Part shown: piece after piece, positions 57,204 through 64,000 of the stretch | Position numbering within the stretch: position 1 is the stretch's first letter | Layout: the number at the start of each line of letters is the position of its first letter | Assembly: GCF_017848315.1 (NCBI RefSeq) | Contig: NZ_JAFKEC010000007.1 | Coordinates: 1-64,000, forward strand | Length of the DNA stretch: 64,000 bases | Direction of reading: 5' to 3' | DNA from: Pseudomonas palmensis | Lineage (GTDB): Bacteria; Pseudomonadota; Gammaproteobacteria; Pseudomonadales; Pseudomonadaceae | Program-made: the position numbers and the translations under genes | The notes under the pieces: model-generated | The model's database searches: none | Told to the model about the DNA's origin: nothing | Seen by the model: the letters and a program-made list of their open reading frames with translations, nothing else

Positions 57204-57683
57204 TCAAATATGCTTCTGTGCCACCGGAATCACCCGCTTCTCCTTCACCGCCTTGAACGAGAAGCTCGAATAGATCTCCTTCACCCCCGGCAGCCGCTGC
57301 AGTACCTCGCGGGTGAACTCGCCGAACGACTCCAGATCCCGCGCCAGAATCTCCAGCAGGAAGTCATAGCGCCCGGAGATGTTGTGGCACGCCACGATTT
57401 CGGGGATATCCATCAGCCGCTGCTCGAATGCCCGGGCCATCTCCTTGCTGTGCGAATCCATCATGATGCTGACGAAGGCGGTCACTCCGAAGCCCAGTGC
57501 CTTGGGTGACAGGATGGCCTGATAGCCGGTGATGTAGCCCGACTCCTCCAGCAGCTTGACCCGCCGCCAGCACGGCGAAGTGGTCAGGGCGACGCTGTCG
57601 GCGAGCTCGGCCACGGTCAGTCGGGCGTTGTCTTGCAGCGCGGCCAGCAGTGCGCGGTCGGTACGGTCGATGGCGCTAGGCAT
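57204..57683 (-). CDS. mdeR: Lrp/AsnC-family regulator of methionine lyase (MdeR)
   Basis: 159 residues: an N-terminal winged HTH (LTVAELADSVALTTSPCWRR, residues about 19-38) and a RAM ligand/oligomerisation domain. It is divergent from mdeA (127 bp gap), exactly as described for P. putida mdeR. The gap has an AT-rich block (TTTGGAAAAATTTAA) and TATAAC at 57784-57789 that may be the regulator site and -10 of mdeA. Confidence 0.9.
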   Translation of the reverse strand: MPSAIDRTDRALLAALQDNARLTVAELADSVALTTSPCWRRVKLLEESGYITGYQAILSPKALGFGVTAFVSIMMDSHSKEMARAFEQRLMDIPEIVACHNISGRYDFLLEILARDLESFGEFTREVLQRLPGVKEIYSSFSFKAVKEKRVIPVAQKHI

Positions 57684-57810
57684 GTCTTGCCCTCCATAGC
57701 CTGTTCTTGTTGTTTTTATGTCAGTGAACGGCGTTTTTCGTAGGCGTATTTGGAAAAATTTAAGCCGGTCTGTGGAATAAGCTTATAACAAACCACAAGA
57801 GGCGGTTGCC

Positions 57811-59007
57811 ATGCACGGCTCCAACAAGCTCCCAGGATTTGCCACCCGCGCCATTCACCATGGCTACGACCCCCAGGACCACGGCGGCGCACTGGTGCCA
57901 CCGGTCTACCAGACCGCGACGTTCACCTTCCCCACCGTGGAATACGGCGCTGCGTGCTTTGCCGGCGAGCAGGCCGGGCATTTCTACAGCCGCATCTCCA
58001 ACCCCACCCTCAACCTGCTGGAAGCACGCATGGCCTCGCTGGAAGGCGGCGAGGCCGGGCTGGCGCTGGCCTCGGGCATGGGGGCGATCACGTCCACGCT
58101 ATGGACGCTGCTGCGCCCCGGTGACGAGGTGCTGCTGGGCAACACCCTGTACGGCTGCACCTTTGCCTTCCTGCACCACGGCATCGGCGAGTTCGGGGTC
58201 AAGCTGCGTCATGTGGACATGGCCGACCTGCAGGCATTGGAGGCGGCCATGACGCCGGCCACCCGGGTGATCTATTTCGAGTCGCCGGCCAACCCCAACA
58301 TGCACATGGCCGATATCGCCGGCGTGGCGAAGATTGCACGCAAGCACGGCGCGACCGTGGTGGTCGACAACACCTACTGCACGCCGTACCTGCAACGGCC
58401 ACTGGAGCTGGGCGCCGACCTGGTGGTGCATTCGGCCACCAAGTACCTGAGCGGCCATGGCGACATCACTGCTGGCATTGTGGTGGGCAGCCAGGCACTG
58501 GTGGACCGTATACGTCTGCAGGGCCTCAAGGACATGACCGGTGCGGTGCTCTCGCCCCATGACGCCGCACTGCTGATGCGCGGCATCAAGACCCTCAACC
58601 TGCGCATGGACCGCCACTGCGCCAACGCTCAGGTGCTGGCCGAGTTCCTCGCCGGGCAGCCGCAGGTGGAGCTGATCCATTACCCGGGCCTGGCGAGCTT
58701 CCCGCAGTACACCCTGGCCCGCCAGCAGATGAGCCAGCCGGGCGGCATGATCGCCTTCGAACTCAAGGGCGGCATCGGTGCCGGGCGGCGGTTCATGAAC
58801 GCCCTGCAACTGTTCAGCCGCGCGGTGAGCCTGGGCGATGCCGAGTCGCTGGCGCAGCACCCGGCAAGCATGACTCATTCCAGCTATACCCCAGAGGAGC
58901 GTGCGCATTACGGCATCTCCGAGGGGCTGGTGCGGTTGTCGGTGGGGCTGGAAGACATCGACGACCTGCTGGCCGATGTGCAACAGGCACTCAAGGCGAG
59001 TGCCTGA
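57811..59007 (+). CDS. mdeA: L-methionine gamma-lyase
   Basis: 398 residues, the same length as P. putida MdeA and apparently near-identical from memory. The PLP-dependent Cys/Met metabolism fold shows Tyr59 and Arg61 (YSR), Tyr114, the hallmark Cys116 (LYGCTF), Asp186 and the PLP lysine Lys211 (SATK). Cys116 distinguishes true methionine lyases from cystathionine lyases. It splits methionine into methanethiol, ammonia and 2-oxobutyrate. The ATG has AAGAGG 7 bases upstream. mdeB follows. Confidence 0.96.
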   Translation: MHGSNKLPGFATRAIHHGYDPQDHGGALVPPVYQTATFTFPTVEYGAACFAGEQAGHFYSRISNPTLNLLEARMASLEGGEAGLALASGMGAITSTLWTLLRPGDEVLLGNTLYGCTFAFLHHGIGEFGVKLRHVDMADLQALEAAMTPATRVIYFESPANPNMHMADIAGVAKIARKHGATVVVDNTYCTPYLQRPLELGADLVVHSATKYLSGHGDITAGIVVGSQALVDRIRLQGLKDMTGAVLSPHDAALLMRGIKTLNLRMDRHCANAQVLAEFLAGQPQVELIHYPGLASFPQYTLARQQMSQPGGMIAFELKGGIGAGRRFMNALQLFSRAVSLGDAESLAQHPASMTHSSYTPEERAHYGISEGLVRLSVGLEDIDDLLADVQQALKASA

Positions 59008-59032
59008 ACCCGTCACGGATGAGGTCAATGCA

Positions 59033-61714
59033 ATGGTGGCAATGATGAACCTTGTGCCTGGCGACGGCGTGCCCGGTGACAGCGACCCTGGCGAAACCGC
59101 AGAGTGGCTGGAGGCGCTGGAGTCGACCCTGGCGCACTGCGGCCCGGCCCGCGCGCGGTTTCTGCTCGAACAATTGGAGGCGCATGCCCGCGAACTGGGC
59201 CTGGAGCGTGGTGCCCAGCCGTACTCGGCGTACCGCAACACCCTGTCGCTCGAACATCAGGGCGCCTACCCGGGCGACCTGGAACTGGACGAGCGCATCA
59301 CCAGCATCCTGCGCTGGAATGCCCTGGCGATGGTGGTGCGTGCCAACCATGCCTACGGTGACCTGGGCGGGCACATCGCCAGTTACGCTTCGGCCGCAGA
59401 GATCTTCGAGGTGGGGTTTCAGCATTTTTTTCGCGGCGAGGAGGGCGGCGAGCAGCGCACGGCCGACCTGGTGTTCTTCCAGCCGCACTCGGCGCCCGGC
59501 ATCTATGCCCGGGCCTTTCTTGAAGGGCGCCTGAGCGAGGCTCAGTTGGCCAGCTATCGGCAGGAGGTCGCAGGCGATGGCCTGTGCTCCTACCCGCACC
59601 CGTGGCTGATGCCCGACTTCTGGCAGTTTCCCACCGGGTCGATGGGCATCGGTCCGCTAAACGCCGTGTACCAGGCGCGCTTCATGCGCTACCTGCAGCA
59701 CCGCGGCCTGGCCGATACCGCCCAGCGCCATGTGTGGGGCGTGTTCGGCGATGGCGAGATGGACGAGCCCGAATCCATCGCCGGGCTGACGCTGGCGGCC
59801 CGTGAGCAACTCGACAACCTGACCTTCATCGTCAACTGCAACCTGCAGCGCCTGGATGGTCCGGTGCGTGGCAATGGCCAGATCATCCAGGAGCTGGAGT
59901 CGCTGTTCAGCGGCGCCGGCTGGAACGTGATCAAGGTGTTGTGGGGCTCGGAATGGGATGCGCTGTTTGCCCGCGACAGCGAGCACGTGCTGCTGCGCCA
60001 GCTGGCGGCAACCCCCGACGGCCAGTTCCAGACCCTGGGGGCCAATGACGGCGCCTACAACCTCGAACACTTCTTCAACCAGCACCCGGCCTTGCAGCGC
60101 CTGGTCGAGCACATGAGCTCGGCCGAGATCAACGCGCTCAAGCGCGGTGGCCATGATTTTCGCAAGCTGTATGCCGCCTTTGCCGCCGCCAAGGCGTGCA
60201 AGGGCCGGCCGACGGTGATCCTGGCCAAGACCAAGAAGGGCTACGGCATGAGTGCGGCCGGCGAGTCGCGCATGACCGCGCACCAGGCCAAGAAGCTCGA
60301 CGTGCAGGCGCTGCTGGCCTTCCGTGACCGCTTCCACCTGCCCTTGAGCGATGCGCAGGTGGAGCAGTTGCAGTTCTACCGGCCGGACGAAAACAGCCGG
60401 GAGATGCGCTACCTGCGCGAGCGGCGCAATGCCCTGGGCGGCAGCCTGCCGTCGCGGCGGCCCCAGGCGCGCACGCTGCCGGTACCGGCGCTGGAGGTGA
60501 TGGGCGGTTTTGCGCTGCACGCCGAGGGCAAGGAAATGTCCACCACCATGGCTGCGGTGCGCATGCTCGGTGCCTGGCTCAAGGCCCCGGAGCTGGGGCC
60601 GCGGGTGGTTCCGATCGTCGCCGATGAAGCGCGCACCTTCGGCATGGCCAGCCTGTTCCGGCAGATCGGCATCTACTCGCCCCATGGGCAGCGCTACGAA
60701 CCCGAAGATGCCAGTTCGCTGCTCTCCTACAGGGAGTCGCGCGATGGTCAGTTGCTGGAGGAGGGCATCACCGAGGCCGGGGCCCTGTCGTCCTGGGTAG
60801 CGGCGGCCACCTCCTATGCGGTGCATGGCGAGCCGATGTTGCCGGTGTACATCTATTACTCGATGTTCGGCTTCCAGCGGGTCGGCGACCTGATATGGGC
60901 GGCGGCCGACCAGCGTGCACGGGGCCTGCTGCTGGGGGCTACGGCAGGGCGCACCACCCTGGGCGGCGAAGGCTTGCAGCACCAGGATGGCTCGAGCCTG
61001 GTGATGGCGGCCATGGTGCCCAACTGCCGCGCCTGGGAGCCGTGCTTTGCCGGCGAACTGGCGGTGATTCTGGAACACGCGGCGCGGCGCATGCTGGTGG
61101 AGCAGTGCGACGAGTTTCACTATGTGGCGGTGATGAATGAAAGTTATCCACACCCCTCCCTGCCACCTGAGGCACATGCGGCAGTGTTGCGCGGGATGTA
61201 CCGGTTTGCCGAACAGCCGGTGGAGCATGCCCTGGGGCGGGTTCGCCTGCTGGGCTCCGGGGCGATCCTGCGCGAGGTGATCGCCGCGAGCGAGCTGCTG
61301 GCGGCGGACTGGGGCATCGCCAGCGAGGTGTTCAGTGTGACCAGCTTCAGCGAACTGGCGCGTGATGCACGGGATGTGCAGCGCGGGCAGCGTCTGGGGC
61401 TGGGCGGCAGCAGCCATCTGGCGCAATGCCTGGTGGGGGATGCGCCGGTGATTGCCGCGACCGATTATGTGCGTGCCTGGCCGCAGCTGATTGCCGAGTA
61501 CGTGCCGGCGCCGTACGTGACGCTGGGCACCGACGGCTTCGGGCGCAGCGATACGCGCCAGCGGTTGCGCCAGTTCTTCGAGGTGGACCGCTTCAGTGTG
61601 GTGCTGGCCAGCTTGCAGGCGCTGGTGGATGACGGGCTGCTGGAGGTCGATGTGATGGCGCAGGCACGGGCCAGGTATCCGGCGCTGGATGCGGCGGGGC
61701 CCTGGTATCGTTGA
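59033..61714 (+). CDS. mdeB: Pyruvate/2-oxobutyrate dehydrogenase E1 component (MdeB)
   Basis: 893 residues from the ATG at 59033 (GAGGT 7 bases upstream), comparable to E. coli AceE (887). It is the homodimeric E1 type: the ThDP motif GDGEMDEPES runs to NLTFIVNCN near residues 238-270, and KTKKGYGMS and GGEGLQHQDGSS are conserved. It is thought to oxidise the 2-oxobutyrate made by MdeA, using E2/E3 subunits from elsewhere, since none is encoded here. It starts 25 bp after mdeA. A terminator follows. Confidence 0.9.
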   Translation: MVAMMNLVPGDGVPGDSDPGETAEWLEALESTLAHCGPARARFLLEQLEAHARELGLERGAQPYSAYRNTLSLEHQGAYPGDLELDERITSILRWNALAMVVRANHAYGDLGGHIASYASAAEIFEVGFQHFFRGEEGGEQRTADLVFFQPHSAPGIYARAFLEGRLSEAQLASYRQEVAGDGLCSYPHPWLMPDFWQFPTGSMGIGPLNAVYQARFMRYLQHRGLADTAQRHVWGVFGDGEMDEPESIAGLTLAAREQLDNLTFIVNCNLQRLDGPVRGNGQIIQELESLFSGAGWNVIKVLWGSEWDALFARDSEHVLLRQLAATPDGQFQTLGANDGAYNLEHFFNQHPALQRLVEHMSSAEINALKRGGHDFRKLYAAFAAAKACKGRPTVILAKTKKGYGMSAAGESRMTAHQAKKLDVQALLAFRDRFHLPLSDAQVEQLQFYRPDENSREMRYLRERRNALGGSLPSRRPQARTLPVPALEVMGGFALHAEGKEMSTTMAAVRMLGAWLKAPELGPRVVPIVADEARTFGMASLFRQIGIYSPHGQRYEPEDASSLLSYRESRDGQLLEEGITEAGALSSWVAAATSYAVHGEPMLPVYIYYSMFGFQRVGDLIWAAADQRARGLLLGATAGRTTLGGEGLQHQDGSSLVMAAMVPNCRAWEPCFAGELAVILEHAARRMLVEQCDEFHYVAVMNESYPHPSLPPEAHAAVLRGMYRFAEQPVEHALGRVRLLGSGAILREVIAASELLAADWGIASEVFSVTSFSELARDARDVQRGQRLGLGGSSHLAQCLVGDAPVIAATDYVRAWPQLIAEYVPAPYVTLGTDGFGRSDTRQRLRQFFEVDRFSVVLASLQALVDDGLLEVDVMAQARARYPALDAAGPWYR

Positions 61715-61726
61715 TGTGAGGGGATG

Positions 61727-61757
61727 AAAAAAGGGGCCGGTGATCGGCCCCTTTTTT
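61727..61757 (+). terminator. Rho-independent terminator after mdeB
   Basis: AAAAAAGGGGCCG (61727-61739) pairs with CGGCCCCTTTTTT (61745-61757), loop GTGAT. The A/T-flanked stem can work on both strands, so it could also serve a leftward transcript. Confidence 0.93.
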
Positions 61758-61784
61758 CTTTGTGTCGGATGGTTGGGTGTGGCA

Positions 61785-61806
61785 TTCGCCGGCAAGGCCG
61801 GCTCCA
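61785..61806. repeat. Solo REP arm (GCCGGC family)
   Basis: TTCGCCGGCAAGGCCGGCTC, then CAG instead of CTAC. It lies between the mdeB terminator and the DUF1043 gene. Confidence 0.7.
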
Positions 61807-61843
61807 GCAGGAGCGCGCCATGCCAGTGACGGGGCCGCTGCGC

Positions 61844-62275
61844 TCAGCGCTTGAGCCCGTAATGCTCATCCAGCATGCCCGGGGTGTTCGGTGCTTTGGG
61901 CGCGTAGTCGCGTGGCACTTCGGTGTCCTTGGGCGGGGTCAGACGGTCACGCGGGCCCTGCGCCTCGGAGTGCAGTGCGGCCAGCAGGCGCTGACGGGTC
62001 TGTTCGTCCAGGGCCAGACGGTTGGCGCCTTCGGCCAGGTGGTCCTGCACTTCCTGGTAGCTCTGGGTCAGCTTCTTGACCAGCGCCGCGGTGCTGTTGA
62101 AATGGGTCACCACTTCACTCTGATAACTGTCAAAACGTTCCTGGATATCGTCCAGCTGCCGCTGGGTGCTGCTCGGGGCGGCATTGGGCAAGAGGCGGGC
62201 GACCAGGAAACCAACGACTACACCCACTACCAGGGCCAGGGTCGGCAACAACCAAACTAAGAGCGAGAGTTCCAC
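61844..62275 (-). CDS. zapG: DUF1043 protein (ZapG/YhcB-like)
   Basis: 143 residues: an N-terminal transmembrane helix (residues about 6-27), then a coiled coil (about 37-80, RQLDDIQERFDSYQSEVVTH) and a disordered tail. E. coli YhcB/ZapG is a cell-envelope and division factor. It is divergent from the alpha/beta hydrolase gene. The assignment rests on this architecture and usual neighbours. Confidence 0.85.
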   Translation of the reverse strand: MELSLLVWLLPTLALVVGVVVGFLVARLLPNAAPSSTQRQLDDIQERFDSYQSEVVTHFNSTAALVKKLTQSYQEVQDHLAEGANRLALDEQTRQRLLAALHSEAQGPRDRLTPPKDTEVPRDYAPKAPNTPGMLDEHYGLKR

Positions 62276-62412
62276 GAGTCCTTCCTCTATAAACGGCTTT
62301 GCTTTACGTTAACGGCTCGGACCTGCGCTGTATACCGCGAGCGATCGCAAATATCTCAGACAGAATCATCAGCTAGACGAGTCGACCCCTCCAGAGGTCA
62401 CGGAGTTCACCC

Positions 62413-63048
62413 TTGCTTATCCGCGAAACCCCCGTATTCATCGATGGCCCGGTTGGCCAGCTGGAAGCCCTGTACCTGGACGTGGCAGACCCTCGCGGCA
62501 TCGTCCTGCTGTGCCACCCCAACCCCGTGCAGGGCGGCACCATGACCAACAAGGTGGTGTCGATGCTGCAGCGCACCGCACGCGATGCCGGATACATCAC
62601 CCTGCGCTTCAACTACCGCGGTGTAGGCCAGAGCGCTGGCAGCCATGACATGGGCAGCGGCGAAGTCGACGATGCACAGGCCGCTGCAACCTGGCTGCGC
62701 GAAAAACATCCCGAATTACCTTTGACGCTGATGGGCTTCTCCTTCGGCGGCTTCGTCGCGGCCAGCCTCGGCGGCCGGCTCGAAGCCCAGGGCGTCACGC
62801 TCAAGCACCTGTTCATGGTAGCCCCGGCGGTGATGCGCCTTGGCGGTACCGACGGCCTGCCGCAGGCAGGTGCCTTGAGCGTGATCCAGCCCGAAACCGA
62901 CGAGGTGATCGATCCGCAGATCGTCTACGCCTGGTCCGATGCACTGGCGCGCCCCCATGAGCTGCTGAAAGTGGCAGAATGCGGTCACTTTTTTCACGGC
63001 AAGCTGACCGACCTCAAGGATCTGGTGCTGCCACGCCTTTCGAACTGA
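62413..63048 (+). CDS. Alpha/beta hydrolase
   Basis: 211 residues from a TTG start (GGAG 7 bases upstream). CHPNPVQGGTMTNKVV is typical of the YccJ/CocE-like small hydrolase group; the nucleophile elbow is GFSFGG and the His is in AECGHFFHGKL. It is a cytosolic esterase or hydrolase of unknown substrate. trpS follows after 24 bp. Confidence 0.87.
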   Translation: MLIRETPVFIDGPVGQLEALYLDVADPRGIVLLCHPNPVQGGTMTNKVVSMLQRTARDAGYITLRFNYRGVGQSAGSHDMGSGEVDDAQAAATWLREKHPELPLTLMGFSFGGFVAASLGGRLEAQGVTLKHLFMVAPAVMRLGGTDGLPQAGALSVIQPETDEVIDPQIVYAWSDALARPHELLKVAECGHFFHGKLTDLKDLVLPRLSN

Positions 63049-63072
63049 TACAAGCCTGATAAGCGATTACCC

Positions 63073-64000
63073 ATGACCACTCGTATCCTTACCGGTATCA
63101 CCACCACGGGCACGCCGCACCTTGGCAACTATGCCGGTGCCATCCGCCCGGCGGTCCTCGCCAGCCAGCAGCCGGGCGTCGACTCGTTCTACTTCCTGGC
63201 CGACTACCATGCGCTGATCAAGTGCGACGACCCGCAGCGCATCCAGCGCTCGCGTCTGGAAATCGCCGCCACCTGGCTGGCCGGCGGCCTGGACCCGGAA
63301 CGCGTGACCTTCTACCGCCAGTCCGACATTCCCGAGATCCCCGAGCTGACCTGGCTGCTGACCTGCGTGGCGGCCAAGGGCCTGCTCAATCGCGCGCATG
63401 CCTACAAGGCCTCGGTGGACAAGAACCTGGAAAGCGGCGAAGACCCGGATGCGGGCGTGAGCATGGGCCTGTACAGCTATCCGGTGCTGATGGCGGCGGA
63501 CATCCTGATGTTCAATGCCAACAAGGTGCCGGTGGGGCGCGACCAGATCCAGCACGTGGAAATGGCCCGTGATATCGGGCAGCGCTTCAACCACCTGTTC
63601 GGCCAGGGCAAGGACTTCTTCGCCATGCCCGAGGCGCTGATCGAGGAAAGCGTGGCCACCTTGCCGGGCCTGGACGGTCGCAAGATGTCCAAGAGCTACG
63701 ACAACATCATCCCGCTGTTCACCAGTGCCAAGGAGATGAAGGACGCGATCTCGCGCATCGTCACCGACTCGCGCGCGCCGGGCGAGGCCAAGGACCCGGA
63801 CAACTCGCACCTGTTCACCCTGTTCCAGGCCTTTGCCACCGCCGAGCAAGCCGAAGCCTTCCGCAGCGAACTGCTGCAGGGGCTGGGTTGGGGCGAAGCC
63901 AAGCAGCGCCTGTTCCAGCTGGTCGACGGCCAGTTGAGCGCGCCGCGTGAGCATTACCACCAGCTGATTTCCCGCCCGGCGGACCTGGAGGATATTCTTC
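63073..64000 (+). CDS. trpS: Tryptophanyl-tRNA synthetase, 5' part
   Basis: The frame runs from the ATG at 63073 to the window edge (309 complete codons). TGTPHLGNY near residue 12 is the HIGH-type motif and [10 protein letters not shown] near residue 202 the KMSKS loop, identifying a class I synthetase of the Trp type. It attaches Trp to tRNA-Trp. The C-terminal part lies outside the window. Confidence 0.95.
   Translation, partial: MTTRILTGITTTGTPHLGNYAGAIRPAVLASQQPGVDSFYFLADYHALIKCDDPQRIQRSRLEIAATWLAGGLDPERVTFYRQSDIPEIPELTWLLTCVAAKGLLNRAHAYKASVDKNLESGEDPDAGVSMGLYSYPVLMAADILMFNANKVPVGRDQIQHVEMARDIGQRFNHLFGQGKDFFAMPEALIEESVATLPGLDGRKMSKSYDNIIPLFTSAKEMKDAISRIVTDSRAPGEAKDPDNSHLFTLFQAFATAEQAEAFRSELLQGLGWGEAKQRLFQLVDGQLSAPREHYHQLISRPADLEDIL

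Overview
The window is high-GC Gammaproteobacterial DNA and almost certainly comes from the Pseudomonas putida group. The evidence is a complete alginate operon in the Pseudomonas order, the mdeR-mdeA-mdeB methionine-lyase cluster described from P. putida, a fused cysNC gene, and two families of Pseudomonas-type REP palindromes scattered between genes. No rRNA, tRNA, CRISPR array, transposase, integrase or phage gene was seen. The window starts inside a DMT transporter gene and ends inside trpS.

Layout. (1) 0-8.7 kb: DMT transporter end, 2-hydroxyacid dehydrogenase, LysR regulator, and a divergent AaeB-type aromatic-acid efflux operon (outer-membrane factor, FUSC pump, DUF1656 peptide, HlyD adaptor), then an enoyl-CoA hydratase and a universal stress protein on the minus strand. 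(2) 8.9-15 kb: a LysR regulator and a second tripartite exporter (DHA2 MFS, EmrA-like adaptor, NodT-like outer-membrane factor) followed by an SDR. (3) 15-22.7 kb: an accessory-looking acyl-CoA module that I cannot match to a known pathway. A minus-strand operon (hot-dog thioesterase, acyl-CoA dehydrogenase, PaaK-like CoA ligase, indolepyruvate/phenylpyruvate-type decarboxylase) faces a divergent SDR plus CitE-like lyase pair, with a TetR regulator. (4) 22.9-24.7 kb: SDR, thioredoxin-like and small membrane proteins. (5) 24.8-40.9 kb: the 12-gene alginate operon algD-alg8-alg44-algKEGXLIJFA on the minus strand, with a REP pair inside the 5' coding region of algK. (6) 41-49.5 kb: yaaA, a deacetylase-like protein with altered metal ligands, a PhoH/PIN ATPase, moaCDE, then an orphan amino-acid binding protein, a YheO-type regulator and an ornithine-cyclodeaminase-like gene that share an upstream motif. 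(7) 49.5-57 kb: rhlB-type helicase, carboxylesterase, algW protease, a Nif3-family gene, cysD and cysNC. (8) 57-64 kb: mdeR/mdeA/mdeB, zapG-like DUF1043, an alpha/beta hydrolase and trpS.

How the parts connect. Alginate production depends on AlgD/AlgA for GDP-mannuronate, Alg8/Alg44 (c-di-GMP-gated) for polymerisation, and AlgK/E/G/X/L/I/J/F for modification and export. AlgW, encoded 11 kb away, belongs to the protease family that releases the alginate sigma factor AlgU. CysD/CysNC make activated sulfate, while MdeA/MdeB dismantle methionine, so sulfur uptake and sulfur salvage are neighbours. The two exporters flanking the acyl-CoA module suggest handling of small aromatic or acyl acids, but this is inference.
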